Below, one piece after another: positions 25,724 to 33,320 of a stretch of 49,036 nucleotides of DNA. The stretch's first letter is position 1; every line of letters starts with the position of its first letter. The translations under genes and the position numbers were made by a program. The stretch spans positions 1 to 49,036 of the forward strand of contig JAJCYR010000083.1 of NCBI GenBank assembly GCA_029262775.1, read 5' to 3'. Source of the DNA: Bacteroidota bacterium (GTDB taxonomy: Bacteria > Bacteroidota > Rhodothermia > Rhodothermales > UBA10348). The notes below the pieces were generated by a model that did no database searches, was not told the origin of the DNA, and saw only the letters and a program-made list of their open reading frames with translations.

Positions 25724-27748
25724 TTATCGTTCGACTTTGAGAATTCGCGCGTTGATGGAGACAATCACCGTGCTGGCAGACATGAAGACGGCGGCTACAG
25801 CCGGGCCGAGTAGAATGCCGAGGCTGTAGAGCACGCCTGCTGCCAGCGGGATGGCGATGATGTTGTAGCCGGCTGCCCACCAGAGATTTTGGATCATCTT
25901 GCGGTAGGTCGCGCGCGAGAGTTTGACGACGGCTGTCACGTCGAGTGGATTGCTACGCACGAGGATGACGTCGGCTGTTTCGATGGCGACATCGGTGCCA
26001 GCCCCGATGGCAATGCCTACGTCGGCCTGGGCGAGGGCGGGCGCATCGTTGACCCCGTCCCCGGTCATGGCGACGGACAGACCACGGGCCTGCACTTCTT
26101 TCACCTTGTCGGCCTTCTGCTGCGGGAGTACCTCGGCGAAGACCTCGTCAAGCCCGATCTCCTCAGCCACCCAGGCAGCGACCTTCTGGTTGTCGCCCGT
26201 GAGCATCATCGTGCGGATGCCCATTTTCTTGAGCGCAGCGATGGCCTGCTTCGACTCGGGCCGGATTACATCGGCCAGGGCGACGGCTCCGGCAAGTTTT
26301 CCGTCGAGGAGGACGAATACGACGGTTTTTCCCTGTGCCGAGAGTTTGTCGTAGCGGGGGTCCTCAATGGTGAGTCCCTGGGCGCGGACGTACCCCGGGC
26401 TGACAACCTTTACGTCGCGGCCTTCGACCATTCCCTCGGCTCCCTTGCCTGGGATGGCGGCGAAGCCCTCCACGGCGGGTGGGCGCTCGACTGCGGCGGC
26501 GATTCCTTGCGCGATAGGGTGCTCGGAGCGGGCTTCGACGGCGGCGGCCAGTCGGAGCATCTGGGTCTCGGAGAGATCCTTGTCAAAGACGAGCGTGTCG
26601 GTGATGCCGAAGCGTCCCTCGGTGAGCGTGCCAGTCTTGTCGAAGATGATAGCCTGGAGATTACGCGCCGCCTCGAATGCCGTGCGGTCACGAATGAGCA
26701 GGCCGTTGCCCGCTGCAAGCGAAGTGCTTACCGCGACGACGAGCGGAACGGCGAGGCCGAGCGCGTGTGGGCACGCAATTACCATGACGGTCACCATCCG
26801 TTCGATGGCGAAGGCGAAGTCCTGCCCCATGATGACGGTCCAGACGAAAAGTGTGGCGGCCCCGCCACCGAGGGCCACAATCGTCAGCCAGAGCGCAGCG
26901 CGGTTGGCCAGGTCCTGTGTTTTCGATTTCGAGTCTTGTGCCTGTCGCACAAGGTCGATCACCTGTGAGAGGAAGCTGTCGGCTCCCGTCTTCTGCACCT
27001 CAACGGTAACTGAGCCCTCTCCGTTGATCGAGCCGCCGATAACTTCGCCGCCAATTTTCTTCGTCACGGGGACGGACTCGCCCGTGAGCATTGACTCGTT
27101 TACTGATGTCTGTCCCTCCACGACGGCGCCGTCGGCGGGGACCTTTTCGCCGGGCTTGACGAGGATGCGGTCGCCACGCTGGAGCGCCTCAAGCGGGACA
27201 TCCACCACACTCCCGTCCGGCTCCAGGCGGTGCGCCTCGCTGGGCATCAGCCGGGCAAGTTCTTCGAGCGCCTTCGAGGCCCCCATCACGCTCCGCATCT
27301 CGATCCAGTGCCCTACCAGCATCACATCGATAAGGGTGGCGAGCTCCCAGAAGAAGATGGTGCCCTCCAGCCCAAAGACGACGGCGCTGGAGTAAACATA
27401 GGCCGTCGTGATGGCGATAGAGATGAGCGTCATCATGCCTGGCCGCCCGCCGCGGACCTCGTTATAGATCCCCTTCAGGAACGGCCAGCCGCCGTAGAAG
27501 AAAACAGCCGACGAGAGTCCCCACAGCACGAATAGGCTACCCGGAAAGACCAGCGCCTCGCCGAGTCCCAGGAATCTCTGGATCATTGGCGAGAGGGCAA
27601 GGATGGGAACGGTGAGTGCGAGCGAGATCCAGAACCGCTTCTTGAAGTCCTCGACCATCATGGCGTGGTGGTCATGGCCCATCTCGCCGTGTCCGGGCTT
27701 GTGTCCCGCGTGCCCGCCATGGGCGTGCTCTGGGTGTTTACGATTCAT
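25724..27748 (-). CDS. copB: CopB-type (P1B-3, CPH motif) copper-exporting ATPase
   Basis: A 674-residue P-type ATPase. It has a His-rich N-terminus (HAHGGHAGHKPGHGEMGHDHH) instead of heavy-metal-associated CxxC domains, TGES at 222-225, the transmembrane metal motif CPH at 326-328, phosphorylated D370 in DKTGT, and later GDN and TGDGVNDAP hinge motifs. CPH plus a His-rich N-terminus is the signature of CopB of Archaeoglobus and Enterococcus, linked to Cu(II)/Ag export, in contrast to the CPC of CopA. Length is normal. It is the third gene of operon (c). Note that the outer-membrane copB at 1930 shares the symbol but is unrelated. Confidence 0.95.
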   Translation of the reverse strand: MNRKHPEHAHGGHAGHKPGHGEMGHDHHAMMVEDFKKRFWISLALTVPILALSPMIQRFLGLGEALVFPGSLFVLWGLSSAVFFYGGWPFLKGIYNEVRGGRPGMMTLISIAITTAYVYSSAVVFGLEGTIFFWELATLIDVMLVGHWIEMRSVMGASKALEELARLMPSEAHRLEPDGSVVDVPLEALQRGDRILVKPGEKVPADGAVVEGQTSVNESMLTGESVPVTKKIGGEVIGGSINGEGSVTVEVQKTGADSFLSQVIDLVRQAQDSKSKTQDLANRAALWLTIVALGGGAATLFVWTVIMGQDFAFAIERMVTVMVIACPHALGLAVPLVVAVSTSLAAGNGLLIRDRTAFEAARNLQAIIFDKTGTLTEGRFGITDTLVFDKDLSETQMLRLAAAVEARSEHPIAQGIAAAVERPPAVEGFAAIPGKGAEGMVEGRDVKVVSPGYVRAQGLTIEDPRYDKLSAQGKTVVFVLLDGKLAGAVALADVIRPESKQAIAALKKMGIRTMMLTGDNQKVAAWVAEEIGLDEVFAEVLPQQKADKVKEVQARGLSVAMTGDGVNDAPALAQADVGIAIGAGTDVAIETADVILVRSNPLDVTAVVKLSRATYRKMIQNLWWAAGYNIIAIPLAAGVLYSLGILLGPAVAAVFMSASTVIVSINARILKVER

Positions 27749-27763
27749 ATCAGTGTTCTGTGT

Positions 27764-28459
27764 TTAGACTGAAGTGGGTACGTGGTGGCGGGGCTCATCC
27801 TGTGGCGGCTCGTAGCGGGTGCCCCGGCGCGGGATGAAGCGAGGGATCTGCGCAGCGTAGGCATCATAGGCCATCTCGAAGCGCTCGCGCACTTCGCGTT
27901 CTTCGATCCGTGCAAGCCGGGCATACATCCACACCAGCACCGGAAACATCACCAGCGTCAGGATGGTCGGCCACTGCACGAGAAAACCCAACAGCACCGC
28001 CACGAACCCAATGTATTGAGGGTGGCGCACATAAGCGTAAGGGCCTGTCGTTGCCAGGCGCTCTTCGCGCTGTGCCTTGTAGAGCACGCGCCAGGCATTC
28101 ATTATCAGGATGAGGCCGCCAGCGATGAAAACATTGCTCAGTACATGCAGCAGGTTGAAGTGGGCTGCCAGCGGGTCACCCTCCCCGATGCCGAAGATTG
28201 TCTGCCAGAGGTGGCCGTTGTTATGGGCAAACAGGTTCAAATCCGGATACTGGCTGCCGAGCCACCCGGAGAGCAGGTAGATCGTCAGCGGGAAGCCGTA
28301 CATTTCGGTGAAGAGCGCCACGATGAAGGCTGCAAAAGCCCCGAAGGAGCGCCAGTCTCGCCAGTTTTTCGGACGCGTGAAACTGAAGGCAAAGACAATG
28401 AAGATCACCGACATGACAATGGCCATCAGCCAGTAGCCGTATTCATAGGGGCCGTTCAT
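27764..28459 (-). CDS. Isoprenylcysteine methyltransferase (ICMT)/NnrU-like integral membrane protein
   Basis: From ATG 28459 (MNGPYEYGYW) the protein has 231 residues; a frame extending to 28525 lacks supporting features. There are five or six membrane helices. The C-terminal half has the ICMT/phospholipid methyltransferase signature TGPYAYVRHPQYIGFVAVLLG, followed by ARIEEREVRERF, which form the SAM-binding motif of the family. Related proteins occur widely in heavy-metal operons with no proven substrate. It lies 15 bp upstream of the copper ATPase and downstream of the PII-like gene. Confidence 0.85.
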   Translation of the reverse strand: MNGPYEYGYWLMAIVMSVIFIVFAFSFTRPKNWRDWRSFGAFAAFIVALFTEMYGFPLTIYLLSGWLGSQYPDLNLFAHNNGHLWQTIFGIGEGDPLAAHFNLLHVLSNVFIAGGLILIMNAWRVLYKAQREERLATTGPYAYVRHPQYIGFVAVLLGFLVQWPTILTLVMFPVLVWMYARLARIEEREVRERFEMAYDAYAAQIPRFIPRRGTRYEPPQDEPRHHVPTSV

Positions 28460-28576
28460 GGTAGGATACCTCGTTGTGTTAAGCGAATGTTCGCTCTTCC
28501 GACAACAAACCACGGCATGCTGCACTGGAGAACCTGAGAATGCATATTGCGAAACGGCTTGGCTCGGATCGTAGGG

Positions 28577-28891
28577 TCATACCCCCTCTGCATGATTGCG
28601 GATGCGCACGATGCGCTCGACCGGCATCACGGCGACCAACCCGTCACCCTGTGAGTGGGTCTGTGCCGCATCTACGATAGCCGCGACAAGGCTGTCAACC
28701 TGGTTCTCCGCGATGAAGACCTCGAACCGTGCATGCTCGACGTGATGATCAGGACTGAAGTAGTTGGCATACTCGCCCGCGCCTTTGACCCGGCAATAGC
28801 TGAAGCCGCTGATGCCGAGCTTCAGCATGGCCTCTTCGACCGCCTCGCGACGATGGGAGCGAACGTAAGCGTGGATTTTGTGGTAACACAT
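28577..28891 (-). CDS. PII-like signalling protein, first gene of operon (c)
   Basis: A 104-residue protein of the PII superfamily: an N-terminal strand KIHAYVRSHRREAVEEAMLKLGISGFS, a short loop region where GlnB has its T-loop, then FEVFIAENQVDSLVAAIVDAAQTH and GDGLVAVMPVERIVRIR, the C-terminal PII motif. The uridylylated T-loop tyrosine context of GlnB is not conserved. A described PII subgroup (PII-NG) is associated with CusABC-type efflux genes, and this gene fits that context. The ligand is unknown. Operator (c) lies 85 bp upstream. Confidence 0.85.
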   Translation of the reverse strand: MCYHKIHAYVRSHRREAVEEAMLKLGISGFSYCRVKGAGEYANYFSPDHHVEHARFEVFIAENQVDSLVAAIVDAAQTHSQGDGLVAVMPVERIVRIRNHAEGV

Positions 28892-28975
28892 GACAGACCT
28901 CGCATTCGATGGGAAGACATCTGGCTCACGGTACCTGGCTTTTACCAGGTTCCATTGGTAATGTGGCGCCGTTGT

Positions 28976-29015
28976 CCTTAAAGCAGCCTGAAAGTGCCCT
29001 TAAAAAATTTTAAGG
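28976..29015 (-). promoter_or_regulatory. Operator (c): four heptamers in 11-bp register
   Basis: CCTTAAA (28976-28982), CCTGAAA (28987-28993), CCTTAAA (28998-29004) and inverted TTTAAGG (29009-29015) are again offset by exactly 11 bp. On the minus strand TTACCA (28956-28961) follows after 14 nt, aligned with the equivalent hexamers of operators (a) and (b). It probably drives the ten-gene operon (c). On the plus side the PadR gene begins about 110 bp away, but no sign shows that it is controlled from here. Confidence 0.75.
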
Positions 29016-29124
29016 TGCAATCTCGAACATCAGTCAAGGTTGTGGCGGGCACGTGGCATCATGATGTTCGGCAACAGAGGTCATGGACGTGCCGTATGGC
29101 GTTCCAGATTCAACCTCCCGTTCC

Positions 29125-29451
29125 ATGTCCGATGTATCCCTTGGCGCTTTCGAGGAACTCGTCCTGCTCATGATCGCCGTCCTTCACGGCGACGCCTACG
29201 GGGTGGCCGTCCGCGACGAGCTCGAGGCCCGGGCCGACCGGGGCGTGCACATCAGCGCCGTGCATTCCTGCCTGAACCGGCTCGAAAAGAAAGGATACGT
29301 ACGTTCGGAAATGGGGCAACCGACTGCCGAGCGAGGTGGCCGACGCAAGCGCCTCTTCACGATCACGGCAAGCGGAAAAGCTGTCCTGCATGCCACCCGT
29401 GCAGTCCGAGAAACTGCTTGGCATCAGATTCCGGAGGTTGTATGGAGTTGA
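29125..29451 (+). CDS. PadR-family transcriptional regulator
   Basis: From ATG 29125 the protein has 108 residues and begins MSDVSLGAFEELVLLMIAVL, the normal PadR opening; a start at 29083 would add 14 residues. The winged helix reads GDAYGVAVRDELEARADRGVHISAVHSCLNRLEKKGYVRSE and the family motif AERGGRRKRLFTITASG follows. PadR proteins of this subgroup usually repress an adjacent ABC permease with a permease-prefix domain. Here that partner is present only as a remnant, overlapping this gene by 10 bp. Confidence 0.9.
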   Translation: MSDVSLGAFEELVLLMIAVLHGDAYGVAVRDELEARADRGVHISAVHSCLNRLEKKGYVRSEMGQPTAERGGRRKRLFTITASGKAVLHATRAVRETAWHQIPEVVWS

Positions 29452-29831
29452 TGTCGCCGCCACGTACGCCCCTTCTGCTGCTCCGGGCTGTTTGCCAACC
29501 CGAACTCATCGAAGACATGGAAGGTGATCTGTGCGAGTTGTTCGCGCGGCGTATCCGGAAGGTGCTCGGCGCATCGAGCATGGGTCTGGCCAGCCTGGTT
29601 GCCCGAGAGTTTGTCATCCTCGTCGGTATCGCCATGGTTCTGGCTACACCCATGGCCTGGGTGGGCCTGGACGGCTGGCTGCAGGACTTTGCGTATCACG
29701 TCGATGTAACGTGGTGGACGTTCGCCCTGGCTGGCGGCCTGGCACTGGTCATTGCCCTGGCGACCATCAGCTACCAGTCGCTGCAGGCGGCCCACCAGGA
29801 TCCGGTCATCAGTTTGCGGAGCGACTCATGA
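29442..29831 (+). pseudogene. Collapsed FtsX/MacB-like permease: prefix domain joined to the C-terminal end
   Basis: An open frame of 129 residues, preceded by GGAGG at 29433-29437. Residues 1-37 (PPRTPLLLLRAVCQPELIEDMEGDLCELF) are the start of a permease-prefix domain. From about 38 (IRKVLGAS) to the end (LQDFAYHVDVTWWTFALAGG...DPVISLRS) it is the C-terminal end of an FtsX-type ABC permease, with two membrane helices. Proteins of this kind usually have about 800 residues, so roughly 650-700 appear to have been lost in frame. The join lies at RIRKV, which suits both halves. It could still be translated. The stop abuts the stop of the convergent barrel gene with no gap. Confidence 0.75.
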
Positions 29832-31067
29832 TCAGAAATACGTCGCGAACCCGAACTGTACGCCGGCTCCCTTCGCCGCCGGATTTCCGATCAGGTCCTT
29901 GTGCCACTCGCGCCGGTAGTTGAATTTGAAGACCGTGTCGGCATTCGGTCGAAAACTCAGCCCGGACACCAGCGCGAATACCTCGTCATAGATCCGATCG
30001 CCTACTGCTGGGCTTCCCTCGCCGACCGTCCGCGCGGAGAACGTTCCTGTGTTGAAGTCCACGCGTTCGATTCGGACCATCGCGTTCAACTTCGCCGAAT
30101 CGTAGCTGAATGACTGGAACGTCCAGACCGGCACGATGACGTCGAGGTGGGCTCCCCATTGCTGGCTCCCGAATTCGTCGTCGAGGCTCTCGGGGACATC
30201 GATCCAGGCGGCAACCGCCTCGCCGCGCAATTCGACGCCGTATAGCGAGGTCTTCAGATCGACCGCCAGCAGGTCGACGCGCCTCGACTCGTCAACTTCG
30301 TCTCCCTCGATCTCGAAGCTGTTGTATGCCCCCCCGTAGTACGACATGCCGATTTCTCCGAGTGAATGATACCGGACGCCGATACGGGCCGATACCGCGG
30401 GTCGGCCGTTGTTGTCTTCCTCAAAGGCCTCCTCGCTCTTTCCCGCCGGAATGAACGTGCGTCCTTCCTCGTTGATGACGACGCCGTCTGCGAGACCGTT
30501 CGTGACATACAGATCGTACGTGACGCCGATGGAGGGATCCGGAAACAGCAGCCCGTGAATTCCTGCTCCCACTTCCGAAAGGGTCGACGGGATGATATTC
30601 GTGGAAACGAGCGGCCGGTCCACGAATTCCCACAGGGGGCTGTCGTGGTTCTGATTGAACGCTCCGATCGGCGGCAGCAGAACGCCCGCCCGGATGACCA
30701 GTTCCGGTGTGATCGTGAAGTCGATGAGCGCGGTTTCCAACTCTATTTCCTCGGTCCCGTGTTCGAATTCGAGCTCTGACGTCAGCGTGATCCGGTCACT
30801 GATCGACGAGAACACGAACAGGTTGAAGCGGCGCATCTCGAACGAGTTTCCCTCGGAGATGCCGTCTTCGACGAAATAGTTGCTGTTCGCTTCGGCATAG
30901 CCCCCGATGGCCGTGGCTCCGACGCGGCCGATGTAGGGTCGTTCGTAGATGGAGTTCTGGACGAAGCCCTCGGACGAGACCGAATCTCGCGGGGCGTCCT
31001 GTGCCGCAGCGAACCCGGCGGACGCGGCGGACGCGGAAAAGAGAAGGACGATTACAAAGAGGCGCAT
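29832..31067 (-). CDS. Outer-membrane porin-like beta-barrel
   Basis: A 411-residue protein with a signal peptide (AGFAAAQ/DAP). It begins with a segment resembling OprO/OprP-type porins (GGYAEANSNYFVEDGISEGNSFEMRRFNLFVFSSISDRITLTSELEFEHG, a run of paired strands) and ends GVQFGFATYF with a terminal Phe. It is the last gene of an operon with the Rieske and dihaem genes, 12 bp after the Rieske gene. Similar barrels accompany DUF1111 haem proteins in other bacteria. The substrate is unknown. Confidence 0.8.
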   Translation of the reverse strand: MRLFVIVLLFSASAASAGFAAAQDAPRDSVSSEGFVQNSIYERPYIGRVGATAIGGYAEANSNYFVEDGISEGNSFEMRRFNLFVFSSISDRITLTSELEFEHGTEEIELETALIDFTITPELVIRAGVLLPPIGAFNQNHDSPLWEFVDRPLVSTNIIPSTLSEVGAGIHGLLFPDPSIGVTYDLYVTNGLADGVVINEEGRTFIPAGKSEEAFEEDNNGRPAVSARIGVRYHSLGEIGMSYYGGAYNSFEIEGDEVDESRRVDLLAVDLKTSLYGVELRGEAVAAWIDVPESLDDEFGSQQWGAHLDVIVPVWTFQSFSYDSAKLNAMVRIERVDFNTGTFSARTVGEGSPAVGDRIYDEVFALVSGLSFRPNADTVFKFNYRREWHKDLIGNPAAKGAGVQFGFATYF

Positions 31068-31079
31068 GAGTGTTATCGA

Positions 31080-31511
31080 CTATGTGATCCGGATAGTAAT
31101 GTGGTCGGCGTCGGTCGTGACGTCATATCGAAGCAGGGGACGGTCTGCTGGTCCGGCCAGCAGGTCGCCGGTCAGAGAAAATTCGCTTCCATGACACGGA
31201 CACGCGAGTCGTGAACCGGCGGGTTTGACCTGACAGCCACGGTGAGTGCAGCGCGTCAAAACGGCGCTGAACGTCCCGTTCTCGTGGTGATGCAGGTAGA
31301 TCGGTCGTTCTCCTTCCTGCGGATTCCGAAGCAGGACGAACGGGGATTCCGCCAGGTCAGCCTTGGCCACGAGCAGCCGGTCGCCCTCGTGCTGATAGGT
31401 GACGTACCGGTAGCTGGTACATCCCGCCATCAACCCCCCGATGGCGGCGGGGGCACACATCGCGACAGCGCCCGCCCGTCCAGACCTCCTGAGAAATTCT
31501 CGTCTGTGCAT
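31080..31511 (-). CDS. Rieske [2Fe-2S] protein
   Basis: A 143-residue protein. The N-terminus MHRREFLRRSGRAGAVAMCAP looks twin-arginine-like, and LMAGC near residue 31 could be a lipobox. The Rieske cluster motifs are C88-T-H90-R-G-C93 and C104-P-C106-H107, giving 2Fe-2S ligands C88, H90, C104 and H107 and a disulfide C93-C106, as in high-potential bc1-type Rieske proteins. It lies 6 bp after the dihaem gene and 12 bp before the barrel gene. No cytochrome b gene is nearby, so it is not part of a bc1 complex here. Confidence 0.9.
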   Translation of the reverse strand: MHRREFLRRSGRAGAVAMCAPAAIGGLMAGCTSYRYVTYQHEGDRLLVAKADLAESPFVLLRNPQEGERPIYLHHHENGTFSAVLTRCTHRGCQVKPAGSRLACPCHGSEFSLTGDLLAGPADRPLLRYDVTTDADHITIRIT

Positions 31512-31517
31512 GGCGGC

Positions 31518-32804
31518 TTACAACGATTCGAGGAATGCGATCAATCGTTGCTGTTCTTCGGCCGTGAGCGCGTCATATGCCGCGCGGCTGCCAGCCGCCT
31601 CCCCTCCATGGTGATCGATGGCCTCCTCGATCGTATTGGCCCGGCCATCGTGGAGGTAAAAGGCCCGTCCACCCTGAAATTCGGCCGCCAGGCCAAGGCC
31701 CCACAGCGGCGGAGTCCTCCACTCGGACGTCAACGCATTGCCCTGCGTTACTCCATCGTCCAGATCCGGCCCCATGTCGTGCAGCAGCAGGTCGGTGTAC
31801 GGGAAGAATTCCTGCCGGCTGAGTGAGAGGATGTTGGACTCACCGGTGACAAGCCGCGGGACGTGGCACGATGAACATGCGATCTGGTCAAACAGCCGCT
31901 CGCCCGCGACGACGTCGGGATCGTTTTCATTCCGACGAAGGGGGGGGCGGAGCGTCTGCAGGTAGAAGACGACGCTGGTCAGGACACTTGAAGAGATTTC
32001 AGGGTCCGGCGCCAGATCCTGCCCGAATGCGCCAACGGCCTGGACGTTGGTCAGGTCGTCGGTGACAAGGTCCGTGGTCAAACCCATGTCGTTGATGTAC
32101 GCGTCCACGGTCTGGTGCAGCAGGTTGATGGTCCCCGCCTTCTTGCCGAACCGGCCGATGTACTGGCCGTCTACTTTGATATTTCTCGTTCCTGCGTCCG
32201 CGAGCCGGCTCAAATCGGCGATTTCATCGATGAGGTCTGTGGCGTCCAGGAGATGCAGGCGTCCCGAAATATTGTCACCGTCGGCGTCGTCCGGATCTGC
32301 CATCGCGCGGATCGTCGCATCGTCGACGGCTTCGAGGAGGCCAAGCCCGGTGACCGCCGGAGGAGTCAGTCGAGTGACTCCGGTGGCTTCTGCGGGAATG
32401 AATTCGGCGGGGTACCCGGGGATGGCCCGGTTCTGTAGCTGGGGTCCGCCGTGCGTCGGCATCGGATCGAACACACCGTTTTCCATACGCCCGAAGCGCA
32501 CAACGTCGAACGTCGGGTGGCCTTTGGCCTCGCCGGGGTGGCAGTTGTCGCAGGAACTGGAGACGAAGATTGGGCCCAAGCCGTCTTCGACCGTGAAACG
32601 ACGGGCGAATTCCTCGTCGCCGGCGAGGTGAAGCGCGAGTTGGGTGCCGGTCAGGCCGTCGAGCGGCGCGTCGAAGATTTCGTTGTCCGGCGGGGCGTCA
32701 GGGAAGAAGTCGCATCCTCCGGCGAGAATCGGGAGAAGGACGGCGAGGACCGCAGGAATGGACAGGCGCAATCGACGCCGCCGAAACGGACGCGAATGGG
32801 GCAT
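31518..32804 (-). CDS. DUF1111 dihaem oxidoreductase (peroxidase-like) lipoprotein
   Basis: Starting at ATG 32804 the protein has 428 residues; ATG 32819 would add five. A lipobox LAGGC follows a basic N-terminus. Two haem-c motifs are seen, CDNCHPG in the N-terminal domain and CSSCHVPRL in the C-terminal domain. The DUF1111 fold is supported by FTVEDGLGPIF, RTPPLWGLGLA and FYLHDGRANTIEEAIDHHGGEA. The family is annotated as thiol oxidoreductase or dihaem peroxidase, with activity largely unproven; imelysin and iron-uptake genes often lie close by. It is the first gene of the operon under the palindrome at 32844. Confidence 0.9.
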   Translation of the reverse strand: MPHSRPFRRRRLRLSIPAVLAVLLPILAGGCDFFPDAPPDNEIFDAPLDGLTGTQLALHLAGDEEFARRFTVEDGLGPIFVSSSCDNCHPGEAKGHPTFDVVRFGRMENGVFDPMPTHGGPQLQNRAIPGYPAEFIPAEATGVTRLTPPAVTGLGLLEAVDDATIRAMADPDDADGDNISGRLHLLDATDLIDEIADLSRLADAGTRNIKVDGQYIGRFGKKAGTINLLHQTVDAYINDMGLTTDLVTDDLTNVQAVGAFGQDLAPDPEISSSVLTSVVFYLQTLRPPLRRNENDPDVVAGERLFDQIACSSCHVPRLVTGESNILSLSRQEFFPYTDLLLHDMGPDLDDGVTQGNALTSEWRTPPLWGLGLAAEFQGGRAFYLHDGRANTIEEAIDHHGGEAAGSRAAYDALTAEEQQRLIAFLESL

Positions 32805-32843
32805 GACGTAATGGGGCATGGCGGAAATGGCTGGGTGAAGATT

Positions 32844-32859
32844 TTTAGCCTAAGCTAAA
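32844..32859. promoter_or_regulatory. Palindromic operator, DtxR/MntR-like
   Basis: A perfect inverted repeat TTTAGC-CTAA-GCTAAA lies 40 bp upstream of the DUF1111 start codon. On the minus strand it overlaps the expected -10 position of a promoter whose -35, TTGACA, is at 32875-32880. TTTAGxCTAAxCTAAA resembles operators of metal-dependent DtxR/MntR-family repressors. The regulator itself is not in the window. The divergent small membrane protein might share it. Confidence 0.55.
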
Positions 32860-32869
32860 TATTGAAGAA

Positions 32870-32884
32870 ACCATTGTCAATGGT
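32870..32884. promoter_or_regulatory. Second palindrome carrying the -35 box
   Basis: ACCATTG-T-CAATGGT is a perfect 7-bp inverted repeat with a 1-bp spacer, 11 bp from the first palindrome. Its right half contains TTGACA when read on the minus strand. It may be an activator or second repressor site. The evidence is symmetry alone. Confidence 0.45.
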
Positions 32885-32998
32885 GTCGCGATCGAATTCG
32901 TGTACCGGAAACCTTACAATCTTGCGAGACGTGACACACATGTAGCACTCCGTTCAGTCATAAGTCGTACAATGAATCCCAGCCAACCAACAACCCAT

Positions 32999-33211
32999 AT
33001 GAAAAACACTTTTGGTATTGTACTCGCCATCGCTGGAATCGCACTCGCCATCTACGGCATCATGATGTTCGGCGACAGCGGTGCGTCAGCCAGCGTGATG
33101 GGCATGGATATGTCCGTCCAGGACAACGACATGCGCGTGCAGTCATACCTGTTCATCGGGATCGGTGTGGTCGCTCTCTTCGGCGGCGTGTACCTCGCGA
33201 AAAAGAAATAG
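32999..33211 (+). CDS. Small two-helix membrane protein (DUF3185-like)
   Basis: A 70-residue protein from ATG 32999 (MKNTFGIVLAIAGIAL); an in-frame ATG at 32972 would add nine residues. Helices at about 4-22 and 48-66 flank a short exported loop with VMGMDMSVQDNDM, and the C-terminus is basic (LAKKK). The layout resembles DUF3185 proteins. There is no recognisable Shine-Dalgarno sequence at either start. It is transcribed divergently from the DUF1111 operon and is followed by the minisatellite and doxX. Confidence 0.65.
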   Translation: MKNTFGIVLAIAGIALAIYGIMMFGDSGASASVMGMDMSVQDNDMRVQSYLFIGIGVVALFGGVYLAKKK

Positions 33212-33217
33212 GCGGCC

Positions 33218-33300
33218 ACCGGACCACCGGACCACCTGGACCACTGGACCACCGGATCACCTGGACCACTGGACCACTGGACCACCGGATCACCTGGACG
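33218..33300. repeat. 8-9 bp minisatellite between two genes
   Basis: About ten tandem units of the form GGACCACC, GGACCACT, GGACCACCT or GGATCACCT. A higher-order unit of 33 bp (GGACCACT, GGACCACC, GGATCACCT and so on) recurs. The block begins just after the stop of the small membrane protein and ends 20 bp before doxX, so copy-number change would alter the spacing of these genes. Neither strand gives a significant open frame. Confidence 0.9.
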
Positions 33301-33320
33301 CCCCAACGCCCCAAAGCCAC

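Noticed and set aside
24763..26968. Long plus-strand frames opposite the flavoproteins and the copper ATPase
   Set aside because: Antisense to genes with complete catalytic motifs.
33218..33300. CRISPR array
   Set aside because: Units are 8-9 bp with no spacers and no cas genes are present.
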